A DNA stretch of 64,000 nt from Amaranthus tricolor (taxonomy: Eukaryota; Streptophyta; Magnoliopsida; Caryophyllales; Amaranthaceae). The stretch is taken from positions 14,319,513 through 14,383,512 of the forward strand of contig NC_080060.1 of NCBI RefSeq assembly GCF_026212465.1, written 5' to 3'. Within the stretch, counting starts at the first letter, position 1, and each line of letters begins with the position of its first letter. Both the position numbers and the translations under genes were made by a program. The notes under the pieces were generated by a model, which did not search any database, was not told the DNA's origin, and saw only the letters and a list, made by a program, of their open reading frames with translations. Shown piece after piece: positions 37,692 through 50,800 of the stretch.

Positions 37692-40600
37692 ATGGCTGGA
37701 AATCAGCCACCATCACCACCGCCTCCACCAAAAATTGATTCTTTTTCTCCGTATTATCTTGGCCCTCATGATCGGCCCGGTGATTTCATCACTCCGACTC
37801 GACTCCGTGGAGACAATTATGATGAATGGGCTAACGATGTTCAAATGGCTTTACAAGCAAGACGGAAATTTGTCTTCTTGAATGGCCAAATTACTTCACC
37901 CACATCTCCTTGTACACAAGATGATTGGGATACTCTTCAAGCAATGCTTATTTCGTGGCTCATGAACACCATCGATCCCGAAATCAAAACCACACTTTCT
38001 AGATACAAAGATGCCAAAAGGCTCTGGGATACTCTTAAATCCCGTTTTTCCACTGTTAATGGACCTCGAATTCAGCAGCTTAAATCATCAATTGCTCGTT
38101 GTGAGCAAACGAAAACCATGTCAATTGCACAATACTTTGGGAAATTAACATCTTTGTGGGAAGAATTGAATAATTATGAACCCCTAATTACCTGTTCTTG
38201 CTGCGTTTCTTGTACGGCAGGCGAGGAGCATGCGAAAAGAAGAGACAATACAAGACTCCATCAATTTTTAATGGGCTTATATCCCGACAATTTCTCACAA
38301 ATTCGAGCAAACATATTGTCTCAAGATCCCCTTCCCTCTCTAGATCGTGCGTATCAATTACTTGTTCAAGATGAACGGGTTCGACTCACGCGGTCTCTAC
38401 CGGAGGACAAGCCTCTTGATGCTGTTGGTTTTGCCGTTCGTGCGCCACCAGGAAGGGCCAAATCTAAGCAGCCGATATGGGCCGCAGGTACAGCCGGTGT
38501 AACCTCAGATCCACGAGACAAACAGGACAAATCAATGCTATTTTGCTCACATTGTAGGAAAACGGGTCATGAACGATCCGGATGTTTTGAATTGAATGGT
38601 TACCCAGAATGGTGGCCACCGGGATCTTCAAAGCTGCAGCCCAGAAATTCAGGTAATGCTGGTCGTGGTAAACTGCCTCAAAATGCAGGCAAGGGTCGTG
38701 GTGGCTCCGCCATGGCTCACGCTCTCAGCAGCAGCAGCCATATCACCTCTTCTCTTCCCTCTTCTCTTCCTTCAACTAATGAACAGGTTGGGCATGTTTT
38801 CTCACCAGAACAATGGAAGATACTTGCTTCATTCATTGGTAATAATAATATATCTGATGACAGATTAACGGGTGAGTTTGGTTGCAATTTATGGATTATT
38901 GATACGAGAGCTTCCCGACATGTTACTTGTACCGATTCGTGGTTGTTTGATGTTCATAATGTCACTTGCTCGGTGGGTCTTCCTAATGGAAAATCTGTGG
39001 TCGCAACAAAGGAAGGATTCGTCTGTTTATCTGAAAATTTAATTCTTAAACATGTGCTTTTTGTTCCGGAATTATGCTGCAATTTAATTTCGGTCTCGCA
39101 AATTATTGATGATTTAAAATGTACTGTACAATTTACTCCTACTAATTGTGTTATACAGGACCAATTGAGGGAGCGGATTGGGACGAGCATTAGGAGGAAT
39201 GGACTTTTCTACTTTGAGGGAACTAATCAGGCTCAACAAATCTTGGTGAATGCGGTATCATCTACTTTGGATTTATGGCACAAAAGGATGGGTCACCCCT
39301 CTGAAAATGTAGTGAAGCTTCTTCCCACTGTTTCTAGTAGTAAGGGTAGTTTAAATAAAGTTTGTGATGTTTGTTTCCGTGCAAAACACTCTAGGGACAA
39401 ATTCATTTTGAGTGACAATAAAGCCTCCAGAATATTTGAAAAAGTTCATTGTGATTTATGGGGTCCATATCGACACCCATCTTCCTATGATGCAAGATAT
39501 TTTTTGACTATTGTTGATGACTTCTCCAGAGCCATTTGGTTTTATTTGATGATTGATAAAACAGAAGTATTTAGTATGTTTATGTCCTTTGTGGCCATGA
39601 TAAATAGACAATTTTCTCAAAACATTAAAGTGGTTCAAACTGACAATGGAACGGAATTTAATTGTTTGCTGGATTACTTTAATGATAATGGGATTTTATT
39701 CCAAACTTCTTGTGTTGGGACACCACAACAGAATGGTCGGGTTGAACGAAAACATAAACATATTTTAAATGTTGCACGGGCTTTACGGTTTCAAGCAAAC
39801 TTACCTATTTATTTTTGGGGGGAGAGTGTTTTAACTGCTGCACATCTCATTAATCGAACACCTACACCTTTACTCCAAAATAAATCACCCTTTGCAATCC
39901 TTTTTGATAAATTACCTTCTTATTATACAATTCGTACTTTTGGGTGTCACTGTTTTGCCCACAACCAAAAGACAAAGGGGGATAAGTTTGCTAGTCGTAG
40001 TCGAAAGTGTGTTTTCATGGGTTATCCATTTGGTCAAAAAGGGTGAAAATTATTTGATCTGGATTCTAAGCAATTTTTTGTCTCTCGAGATGTGAAATTT
40101 TTTGAGGATGTCTTCCCTTTTCTTGATCCGGACACTACACATATCATTCCCGAACACATTGTTCCACTCCATAATTATGTGGATTTTGATTTTGCTGATT
40201 GCACTTCTGAATGTATACCCTCTTCTAGCCCAACTCTTTCACAGCCCAATTCCACAAATGACCCTCCTCTCACGCCCAACTCACAAATCCAACCTCAACA
40301 ACATTCAATTCCACAATCAAACCTAAGCCCAACTACCATGCAGCCCACAATTCAGCCCGAAACACAACTCAGCCCAATTCCTCAGCAGCCTCTGCCCATA
40401 GATCAGCCCACTGCATCAGATCAGCCCAACCGAAATGAAATTGGGCCTGCTGTCCCAAATCAGCCCACAGATCAGTCCACCTCTTCACAAATAGCTCAGT
40501 CCCACGAAATGACCTTGGGCCGCGGTCTCAGACACAAGTTTCCAAATGTTCGACATAAGGATTATGTGACCCATACTATTGTACAGAAAAGTCCATCTCC

Positions 40601-42257
40601 TTCATCTGTCCCGTCCAATGGGCATCCTTCAGGTACTCCCTATCCTATAGCACATTACGTAAATTGTAACAGTTATTCTTTGCGTTATCGGAATTTTCTT
40701 GCAGCTATAATTTCAGGCAAAGAACCACGATCGTTTAAGGAGGCCATGAAAGATGAAGGATGGAGACGCTCAATGCAGGATGAAATACAGGCTTTAGAGA
40801 AGAATGGCACATGGACTATGGAGGATCTCCCTCCGGGTAAGAAGGCTCTTGGTAGTCAATGGGTGTATCGTATCAAATATAAATCCGATGGGAGTATTGA
40901 ACGTCTTAAATCTCGCCTTGTTGTTTTCGGTAATCATCAAACCGAAGGAATGGACTACAATGAAACTTTTGCTCCAGTTGCTAAAATGGTAACTGTTCGG
41001 GCCTTTCTTGCTATTGCTGCTTCTAAAAACTAGGAGTTGCATCAGATGGATGTTCATAATGCCTTCCTTCATGGCGATCTTGATGAAGAAGTATACATGA
41101 AGCTTCCACCCGGTTTTACCTCATCATCCCCTACCCAGGTATGTCGTCTACGGAAGTCTTTATATGGGTTAAAACAAGCTCCTCGGTGTTGGTTTGCAAA
41201 GTTAGTATCTGCATTGAAAGATTACGGGTTCCTTCAGTCTTACTCGGATTATTCCTTATTTACTTACTCCCGTGGTTCCATTCAAATAAATGTTCTTGTT
41301 TATGTTGATGTTCTGATTTTATCTGCGAATGATTCTATAGCCCTGCAAACCTTTAAAGCTTATCTGTCAGACTGTTTTCATTTGAAGGATCTTGGGAGTC
41401 TGAAATATTTTTTGGGTATTGAAGTAGCTCGCAGCGCTACGGGTATCTTTCTTTGTCAAAGAAAGTATACTCTCGATATTTTGTCTGAAACTGGATTGTT
41501 AGGCTCTAAGCCTATCGGGACCCCGATTGAACAAAACCATAAACTTGGTTTAGCTACAGGTGATTTTATGTCTGATCCTGAATCCTATAGACGGCTTGTT
41601 GGTAGATTGATCTATTTAGCAGTTACTAGACTAGATCTCGCTTACTCAGTACATATCTTGTCTCAATTTATGCATCAACCTCGCGCTGAACATTGGGAGG
41701 CGACCTTACGTGTGGTACGCTACTTGAAGGGTACTCCAGGCCAAGGAATTTTATTGAGATCAGACAGTGATCTTCACTTGCAGGGCTGGTGTGACTCTGA
41801 TTGGGCAGCCTTTCCTCTTACTCGCCGATCTTTAACAGGCTGGTTGGTTTTTCTTGGTCATTCACCTATTTCATGGAAGACTAAGAAGCAAAATACTGTC
41901 TCTCGTAGTTCTGCGGAAGCCGAATATCGATCCATGGCTGCTATAACTTGTGAATTAAAATGGTTGAAAGGTCTATTGCTTAGTTTGGGCGTCCAACACC
42001 CCAAAGCCATCAAATTGTTCTGTGACAGTCAGTCTGCTTTACATATTGCTCGAAATCCAGTTTTTCACGAAAGGACGAAACATATTGAAGTCGATTGTCA
42101 CTTTGTTCGTGATGCAGTATCTACAGGTTTGATCGATCCTTCCTATGTTCCCACACATACACAGCTCGCTGATGTCTTCACAAAAGCGCTTGGCAAGTCA
42201 CAGTTTGATGTTTTATTATCCAAGTTGGACATCTTTTCTCCGGATGCTCCACCTTGA
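37692..42257 (+). pseudogene. Copia Gag-Pol polyprotein with two in-frame stops and mutated active sites
   Basis: A single-frame polyprotein that would package and copy the element RNA and integrate the cDNA. The gag part has the Copia N-terminal domain (YYLGPHDRPGDFITP near residue 20) and a CCHC zinc knuckle (CSHCRKTGHERSGC, about 38550-38590). The protease reads D-T-R-A at 38901-38912, where D-S/T-G-A is needed. Integrase has its HHCC motif (WHKRMGHPS, CDVC) and D,D,E region (VQTDNGTEF, GRVERKHKH). A TGA at 40044-40046 follows PFGQKG, in a variable linker before RT. TAG at 41031-41033 falls inside RT. The catalytic YVDD reads Y-V-D-V at 41301-41312. RNase H is whole (CDSDWA, SSAEAEYRSMA, KHIEVDCHFVRD). 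The start at 37692 precedes a Pro-rich leader. Both stops stand where a Trp codon would need only one G-to-A change. Confidence 0.95.
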
Positions 42258-42264
42258 GGGAGGG
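42255..42264 (+). other. Polypurine tract of the Copia element
   Basis: GAGGGAGGG sits directly before the 3' LTR and just after the pol stop codon, the usual plus-strand primer position. Confidence 0.8.
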
Positions 42265-42458
42265 TGTTAAGGAAATTTTGGAGATTTTAGGCAAATATCA
42301 ATTTGTTTCCTTTTCCTAAGAGATTTACCATATATTTAGGCCTTAATTGTTATCATAATATCTTGATTGTAATCTAGAATATTTTCTTGTAACCTATATT
42401 AATCAAACTATGAAGCAATGGAAAGCAAAGACAATTAAACCGAAAATCAATTCTAATA
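42265..42458 (+). repeat. 3' LTR of the Copia element (194 bp)
   Basis: Identical by eye to the 5' LTR. Followed by the target duplication TAACC. Confidence 0.95.
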
Positions 42459-42463
42459 TAACC

Positions 42464-43502
42464 TCTTAAAAAAAACTAAAAAAAATAGTATATATATGAT
42501 AGGAATTACAAGTCGAACGAAGAAAACGGAGGAGCAGCAGTTACAGCCAGTCTCGCAGGAAGCTGGCCCAGTGTCACTCGAATCTGGTCAGTCTCGACCG
42601 AAACTACTGTTGCTGTTGTCTCACCCAAGTCATCCATCAGCAAGTTTTAGAACATGCATTACACACAGCTTCGACCAAAGCTATGACAATTTCTCCCAAG
42701 ACTTGTGCATGAAACCTCCTTATTACTGGATATCTCATTAAATGACCTTCAAACTTCCCGTAACTTTGATGAAAGCCATCATGGTCTACGGAATGGAGTG
42801 CGAGCATGCAATGATGTATAAATGAAGCTTGATAGACTTGGTAGAGAACCAAAATGGTTAGAAACATGCTTGAATACACTCAAACATCATCATTAAAGTG
42901 CAAAAGGCATATAATGACAATTGAACTCAAATGAGCAAATCACGACCATATTCAACCTCAAAACGCTAACCAAAAATCTTGATAAACTACAAAGAAGGGC
43001 AATAAGTATAAAATAATACACTTATAAAAAATTAACCTTTTTCATTTTCATCTTAATATTGTAATAATGTTTATAGTTTCCACATATCTTTCACTAACTT
43101 TATTTTAACATTTTTATTTTTTTTTTATGATATCCTTATGTTTCTCACTAACGTTGTAAAAACTTTTTTTTAGTTGTAGTCCCCATATTTTTTTCATTAA
43201 ATTTCTATTAAAAATAAAATAATATAGTTATTACATGTAATATTCTATTTTCTAATTCCCTTGGACATTTCTTGTGGTAACTTCATTAAGGAATGAAAGG
43301 AGTATTTTTAAGGAATAAAATGAGTATTTTTTTATTAAAAAATTTTGTTTAGATTGTTGAATTTACTAATATGTACAATTCTCAAATATAACTAAGGTTC
43401 ATAATTAATTTATTGTTTATTAATTTGTACTTTTGAATATCCAACCACATCCCAAAATGATTTGTTTTCAAACTTTTAAAAAATAAGCATTTATAAAAGA
43501 AA
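42464..43502. other. Unclassified intergenic DNA
   Basis: A GC-moderate stretch (about 42515-42900) with weak short frames that I do not recognise, then AT-rich DNA. Nothing further is supported. Confidence 0.4.
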
Positions 43503-43921
43503 GGAAAAATTACCTAGAATAAGCTACTCTTCTCATGATTTTCCTGTAATAATCTCACCTATTAATTAACTATAAATAATCTCAACTTTAGAGATTATTT
43601 TCCTACGGTAAACTTAGGTAACCCGATGACCTACTATAGTAGGTAATTCACCAAAAAAGTACACTAAAATTAATGTAAAATTAGAAAAAAAATTAAAATT
43701 AACATCAAAAATTCTGAATAACATAAAAATCAAAATTTTTTTTCAACATTTTATTTTAATTTTTTTTTAAAAAAAATTAAACTTACGATACAAAATTATT
43801 AGGTTACTAGGTTTACTCTAGGAAAATACCCTCTAAAGTTGGGCTTATTCATGATTAATTAATAGGTTGAATTATTGTAGGAAAATCATGAAAAGATTGG
43901 CTTATTTTAGGAAATTTTTCC
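43503..43921. mobile_element. MITE, 419 bp, long terminal inverted repeats, 9-bp near-identical target duplication
   Basis: The left end GGAAAAATTACCTAGAATAA and the complement of the right end GGAAAAATTTCCTAAAATAA pair. The pairing continues for about 120 bp through 'catgattttcctg/caataat', 'cctattaattaa' and 'caactttagag'. The flanks are TAAAAGAAA (43494-43502) and TAAAACAAA (43922-43930), nine bases with one mismatch, as for Mutator-like insertions. There is no coding sequence. Confidence 0.82.
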
Positions 43922-43930
43922 TAAAACAAA

Positions 43931-45848
43931 AATGCGAAGTGAGGTTAAAGATTTATATGTATAAAAAGGGAATTTTATTTTAAAAAAAAGTCAAAAAAAT
44001 AAATAAAAATTTAAAAATCGGATCGAAACTGAATCATGATTTTCACTATTGAAAAAGCTAGAAAATCGAATTTTCGGATCCAAATTGATTCGGTATCCAA
44101 TTATAAACACCCCTATCCAAATTTATATTAATTTGAAACCTAGATGCGATTTATAGTTCAATTTAGACTTAATAGAATCCTAAATGCATTAGACTTAATG
44201 GGTATAAACTTAAGCTCAAAATTTTCAATTTGTATTAGTCTACATCTACTTAAAATTAATAAGTCTAGGATTGGATCTAGTTGATGTCGACCCATAATCA
44301 CCCAAACTGAGATGAATTAAATTTTCCTTTTTATGCTATACGATAATCATCACTTATTTATCAATATAGTTTTATTAATAGAGTTGCTTTCAGATCCAAT
44401 TCAATTCAAATTAGTTCCGTATGAATTTGAGCTAATTATTGAAAATTTTGTTTGATATAATAAGTTTGGTTGTCTTATAATACATATGTGAGCAAGAAAA
44501 AGGACCCCAACATATTTCAACATCAATTCTGCGCATTAAATTTCAGTTTTATAACTTTAACTAACACTGAAAGTCTGAAACAATGAAGGATGAACCAAGG
44601 TCATAACTTTAACTAATGAGGTAAGAGCGGATGAAATGATATACTTTAGACGCATAAACCAACTTTTCAATCTACATTTGTCAATTTGTGCATAAAGTCT
44701 TCACATACTACTATTCAATATTGCGGAATGCTTTTGTATGAATTGTTCATTTGAGACAGGTATTTAATATAAATATCTCTCATTAAGATAAAATTTTTAT
44801 TTGTTATCTTAATTGATTTTGAAGTCTAGGGATTATATTACAAAACTGAAAAGTTACTTGTCTTGCATGAAAAGTTTTAAGAATTGTTTGTTTGCTTTGT
44901 AAATGAGAATGTATTAGATAATACTCTTCAAGGTTTAGAATTATAAAGTGATCTGATAATTGATGTTTTATTCTTATTTTTTAATGATATCACTTACTTT
45001 TATGGACAAATTTAAGATTGTACATAAAATTTAATAAATTATTTTTATTACATTACAAAAAAACATTTAATTTTGGCAACGTCCAAAAGGCGACGACAAC
45101 ATGGTCATCCACCCGTTGCCTGACTATATTTTTTTTTCTTTTCAACAAGAGTTGGTGACAACTCAACGATGGTCGTATGTCAGTCGTTTGCATTTACTTT
45201 TGTTTATTTATTTATTTATGTTTTCTACAAAAGGGCGACGATAAGGTTTTGTCGTCAACTCGTCGCCCACAACAAATAATTTATGAGAAGAAAAAATCGA
45301 AATTTTAGTTTTAGATTTATGAGACGTTTGGAAGAGATTTTGGATTTTTCTCGGAAAAATAGTTTGACTTTTGAGATAATATGTCCTCATAATAAGTGAA
45401 AAAATTGTTTTAAAGGGAGGAACCAGATGAATAAGAGGACATATATTCAGAAAGGTTTTTATTGAAAATTACTATGAGTGGAACTATCATTATTACTAAG
45501 AGCTAGGATTAACTTCGGATGTTAGAGGGGTATGGGAAATATTGTCGAACGATCCAAATCCTTACTCACAGATAGCGTATGATGAAACTGCTAGTGCTTT
45601 CCCAAACACTTACCATCAGTTTCTTCCCCATAGTCTTATATTTTGTATCGGTAGATGATAAACCACCGGTACACGTGCCATTAACCAAAGTTGTAACAAT
45701 CACAGTAAGTTGTAACAAACCACCGAAGTTGTAGTTTTTTCTAAACAAAGTATAATTACTATTCGATTAAAGTTCTTGACTTGAATTTTGGATGGAAATA
45801 AAGAAATGAGCTAGAAAAGTAGATTATTGTAGGGAGAGAAAGTAAATA
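43931..45848. other. AT-rich intergenic DNA with a GCGACGAC-rich element-end-like patch
   Basis: Mostly featureless. Around 45050-45270 the sequence CATTACAAAAAAACATT leads into several GCGACGAC/CGTCGTC and 'gttgcc' motifs, which resembles the end of another CACTA-like or related non-autonomous element. No second terminus or duplication was found. Confidence 0.35.
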
Positions 45849-46076
45849 CTTCCTCCGTTCTCTAATATTCTTTCCATTTGGAATATTCCATCTTAAGGAG
45901 ATATCAATTTAATTAATGTTTTTGACACATATTTAAAAGATAAAATACGTCCATGTGAGATCTCGTTGGATTCATCTTAATGTATACTTTTGATTATGTA
46001 TAGATATTAAGATTTAAAATTTGTATTGAAAACTGTGCAAAAAGTAAATGGGAAGAACAAAAAGAAACAGAGGGAG
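45849..46076. mobile_element. Stowaway-type MITE, about 228 bp
   Basis: The left end CTTCCTCCGTTCTCTAATAT and the complement of the right end CTCCCTCTGTTTCTTTTTG resemble the Stowaway end CTCCCTCCGT. It is flanked by the dinucleotide TA on both sides (45847-45848 and 46077-46078). There is no coding capacity. Confidence 0.8.
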
Positions 46077-46110
46077 TAGTGTATTTATGAGTTTTAATAT
46101 ATTAATATTA

Positions 46111-46534
46111 GGAAAATTTCAGGTGGTAACCTTGAGGTTTTGGGTTTTCCACGTGGTAACCAAAACTTTTAAAAATCCATGTGGTAACCCTAAGGTTTAC
46201 CAATTTCAATTTCAACCCTTTCCCCCAAAACATAAACCTTAACTCTATCATCTTTGGATTTGGGGGAAAAATATGATTTGGATGCAAAATGGTAGAGTTA
46301 GGGTTAATATTTTGAGGGAAAAGATTGAAACTGATGGCATTTGAAATAGTGAGTCATATAAATAGGCGTACAATAGCCTTAAAGCTTCAAAATTAACGTT
46401 TGCTAACGTTTAATGTGCAAAAAGGTCACGGTGGAACAAGTCGGTAAACCTTAGAATTACCGCGTGGATTTTTTAAAAATTATGGTTATCAAATGGAAAA
46501 CCCAAAACCTCATGGTTACCACGTGGAATTTCCC
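46111..46534. mobile_element. MITE, 424 bp, long terminal inverted repeats, perfect 9-bp target duplication
   Basis: The flanks are TTAATATTA at 46102-46110 and 46535-46543. The left end GGAAAATTTCAGGTGGTAAC pairs with the complement of the right end GGGAAATTCCACGTGGTAAC. The pairing continues for about 110 bp through 'gaggttttgggttttcca' and 'taaggtttacc'. A 9-bp duplication with long inverted repeats fits a Mutator-derived MITE. Confidence 0.88.
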
Positions 46535-46543
46535 TTAATATTA

Positions 46544-46926
46544 TAAAAAAATTAATTAAGAAAGTAAGTATGATAAATATTATAAATTAACCTAACTCTT
46601 TTATTTGTGCCATTCCTATTCCTTCAAAAGAAAAACCCATATTTTCCTTTTACTTGTGAAAGTAGAGATTAGTAGTTATCCTCAATTGTTACGTTTTGCG
46701 ATAATAAAAGGTACAAGAAGGTTGTTTGTTTTTCATAACCGCTAATCAATTCTTGCCGCAGCCAACATGTTAATTGCTTTTCATTACAATGCACGATGGA
46801 GATGACATAGCCCTTGATTTCCAATGAATGATGCCAAGATTTGTTAGTTGTTGTTGCCCACTTTTAATGAATAGTGTAAAATAAGGTAAACATCTTATAC
46901 CCATTGTATGAAAATATTACACATAG
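46544..46926. other. Intergenic DNA between a MITE and a Copia LTR
   Basis: No gene or repeat recognised. The last five bases before the LTR are CATAG (46922-46926), the expected left target duplication of the Copia element. Confidence 0.4.
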
Positions 46927-47781
46927 TGTTGAGATTAATGGTGTGACTTGAGTGCACAATTAATATGTGCATTTATGTGTGACTCATGTGATGGAATTTT
47001 ATGGATGACATGAATGGGTGTATTAAGTTATGACTTGATGTTTGTGATCTATGACGGTGAATCGGTGATTAAAGTATGAATTAATAAAGGTAATGAAATA
47101 TGAGTTAATCATGGGAGTTATGGGCTTAATGAAGAAGTGTGAAGGTTTGATTGAAGATGGTCAAGTATGTTTAGTCGAGCAAAACTGTCAGAATACTCTT
47201 TGAAGGCCGCTCGACCGAGCGAGCTCCTGGGTGGGTCAAGCGAACAAACAGAATACTTCTAGTAGCTTCTTGTAGCCAGCTCGACCAAGTTGCTCGACCG
47301 AGCGAGCCTCTAATTTGGTTGAGCGAACCTTCTGATGCCTACTTAGATGTTGCTTTGACTCTTCATGTCCTTAGAGCTGTTTCAATGTTATTAATTCATA
47401 GCTTTAATGTATTGAATGTTGATTAGTGTGATCTCCCATATAAATTGAGAGCTCATTTGTTCATTCAAACACATCAAAGACAAACCCCTAAGCCTAAACA
47501 CATCGCCTTTGCATTCTCTTACATCATTTGTAATACTTTATTGTAAGAGTTGTATTTCCAATTGTGATAATATAAGCAAGTAACTACACACCACGGAGGA
47601 CGTAGCCATCATTGGGTGAACCTTTTTAAATCTTTGTATTCTTTTACATTGTTTTATTTCCTTTAAACAATGTCATAGTCATTGAAATTATATCGGCTCA
47701 TCAAAGTAACTTCGTGCCTTTCGATCTTGGTAAATTAGAGGATAAGTTTCATACTTAGACTCTAATCAAGCAATTATTTCA
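46927..47781 (+). repeat. 5' LTR of the truncated Copia element (855 bp)
   Basis: It begins TGTTGAGATTAATGG and ends TTATTTCA, one base before the primer site. A TATA-like CCCATATAAATTGAG at about 47435 marks a likely promoter. Two copies of GCTCGACCGAGCGAGC-like sequence lie at about 47210 and 47290. Confidence 0.8.
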
Positions 47782-47838
47782 ATTGGTATCAGAGCCAAGT
47801 CGTTGTTACGGTGATTAAGAAGTCGTTGTTGGTGAAAC

Positions 47839-50800
47839 ATGTCCACAATGATGCTTGACATAGTAAAGTTTGATAGGAGTGTGAACTTTGGCTTATGTTA
47901 AGTCAAAATGAAGGTAAGTTTGATTCAAAATGGTGTGCAAAAGGCCATTGAAGGTGTGGATAAAATGCCGGAAGGAATATTCGGGGCAAGATGGGAAGAG
48001 ATTGATTCAAAGGCACTATCGACAATCCAACTTTGTCTTTCCAATGATGTAACGGTCCGGTTTAAGTGACCCGGAAATCCATATGAAAATACAAATTCCG
48101 ATTCACTTTTTGGACTCCAGAGAAGACTTTTCTCTAGGACCGTCAACGTTCCTTCGATAAAGAAATATAGATAAACAGAAAACAAAACCAATGTGAAAGG
48201 TAATAAGTCAGCGGAAGCTCTAACGTACAACTCGAGAGCCTAGAGGCCTCTAAACAAACTAATCGAAATAGCGGAAGCGAAAAGAAAACTATCTCTTTTG
48301 TTACATTAATTCAGTGTTTCTTTCTACTCATAATCTAATACCAAAGGTAAAACATAGTCTTGATTATTACGGTTTCTACGTCGAGATCGCACACCCGACC
48401 CCACCTACAATCAACCTACCAGTCGTCGTAAGACAACACCAGTAGGTTCCAATGAAACAACCAATACACGTCAGAGACTTCATACAAATATCAATCAGGT
48501 TGAATACAAGCAGAAAGTTCATCCTAGCATGCATAGGCTCTACACATTTTTATTAATTAATCTCAACTTGTAACGTTGCCCGTCCTGTTCGGGTCGTTCA
48601 AGTATAAACCATTCATTATTACGTAATTTCAAACTTGTAACGTTGCCCGTCCTGTTCGGGTCGTTCATGTATAAAACCAATCCATTTGGTGGAATACACT
48701 TGGGAGAGCTAATCCCAAGGCAACCATCGACCTAAGACGTTGCCCGTCCTGTTTGGGTCGCCAAAGGCTAAAGTATGCATACCCCCATGGTGACCGTAAT
48801 GATCCAAACCAATACATTAACTCTTTTGGGTAACATAACCAAACGTCAACCCCTTTGGGTGACAAACACATAAATTCACAATTTTCAATTAATTATTTCA
48901 TATTATTTGAGAAGTCTAATCCTTATGTGACTTACAATGCCTTAATTAGAAATGAAACAACACTACTTGCACAACCACATAAACAGTATGGTCTAAGCGT
49001 GTACCTTTACGTGCTGCAAATAATATTGCTCAAGCACAACCGAAATTTCGCCCTCTTATAAATCGAGGTCCTAAATAACACACACAAAACGACCGCGTAT
49101 TAGAACGTGTTTACACATTTAATCCACTCCATACTCTAAAATATCACTAAGACTTGATAACTTTTAATTGTTTACATCCAAATCCCAATAGTTCCAAATT
49201 ACAAATTCTGACCAGAAACTTTAAGGGCCATTTCGGACAGATTAGAAAATTCAAATGAAAAATCCGACTTCGCCATTGCGTTCGGAACGCGTCATTTACC
49301 TTGGGTACCAAATTTCATAATTTCTAACATCCATTTACTATTTTTAATTATTTTAAGCGTTTAACGAGTTTTTGACGCAACGGTGCTTAAAACAACGGAA
49401 AACGACTAACGTTTCCGAGTCGGTACCTCTAACGAGGCGGAACAGCTGCTGCCGCCTACATTTATATATTATTATTATTATCATTATTATTTTATTCATT
49501 ATTATTATTAGTTTATATATACATTATCAACCCTTTTTAAATCTCATGACCAAAATAACTCTTGCAAGGTCACATTCACAAAATCCTTCAAGAGACTTGA
49601 AATTTCATAAATTATGATAACTAAATTAAATACTTAATTCTCTTAAAAAATTAAATTTTTTAGAGAATTACAAAACTAAATCACCCTTTTAAATCAAGAC
49701 ACACACATATATAAATATAACACAATCCTTCAAGTAAATCAAATTTTGCTAAAGGATTATTAAACCCTTGGATGACTACATAACTTAATCCAAACTAACT
49801 TAATTTCTACTAACAAAATTGAAATTTAGTTAGAGAAATTTAAACCATAAAAGAAATTTATTTGAATATCAACAAAACTCAATTCTTATAAAAAATTTAA
49901 ACTTTGTTAAAGAATATAAATCAAGAACATAACTTAATCCTTTTAACAAAATTAAGGTTTATTAAAGGATTGTTAAAGAAAATTACATAAAAATATACTC
50001 AATCCTCCTCAAAGTCATAGGATATCATCATACATAAAATGTAATTCATCTTAGAAAACCTTGTATATAAAATCTATAACTAGCAATTCAATTAAACTTA
50101 TCTCTTTGATCAAAAGATTGAATGGAAGAACAAGAGAACAATTTTTTTTTTCTTGAAATGCCGAATCACAAGCCTAAAGGAGAGAATTTTTCTGATTTTT
50201 TTTTGTTCAATTGGAAGCTTAGAAGGGTGAAGAACTCAAATGGTTTTCAAAAGGATTAATAGGCAATTAAGGGATGAGCTTAATGTGCCTTAATACACAC
50301 TTATGAGAGGAGTTACAAGACTCCTCCCATTCCTTCACACAACCGGTCACCCTTCCCCTTCCCTAATCTTTTATTTTTTTTAATTAATTAATTAATTAAT
50401 TATATAATTGTCTTTTTTTTTGTTAAAAGCAGAAAAGAAATATTACGCAATAACGACGTATGCGATAAAACGCGTTATTGTTAAATAAACTTACTTCGTT
50501 TCTTATAATTAACCATGTAAAATAATATAATTCAATATTACTTATTTATTCTATTTTGTTATACTTTATTTTATTATATTTTATTTATTTTTAAACCCGA
50601 TAATTTACGGGGTGTTACAAATGAAGTGCTAAGAGATATTGTTAAAGAAACCACAACTAAGGGGATATGGCAGAAATTTGAATCACTCTACATTGTCAGG
50701 AGTGTTACCAATGGGCTACTTTTGAAGAGTAGACTCTACATTCTACGCTTGGAGGAAGGTAAACCCTTAAAACCACACTTAGATGAGTTTTATTCCATTG

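Larger units (their letters stand above)
37401..42458 (+). mobile_element. Complete Copia LTR retrotransposon, 5058 bp, with 5-bp target duplications
   Basis: The two 194-bp LTRs (37401-37594 and 42265-42458) read identically base for base by eye. They are flanked by TAACC at 37396-37400 and 42459-42463. The LTRs start TG and, with this 5-bp duplication, end TA rather than the usual CA. A tRNA-Met type primer site follows the 5' LTR and a purine tract precedes the 3' LTR. One frame from 37692 to 42257 covers gag-protease-integrase-RT-RNase H but contains two stops and damaged active sites. Short LTRs and the gag type suggest an Ale/Retrofit-like lineage, not proven. Confidence 0.95.

Noticed and set aside
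37546..37881. Lys-rich 111-aa frame at the start of the Copia element
   Set aside because: It spans the LTR end, an A-run and an alternate frame of gag. The true gag frame starts at 37692.
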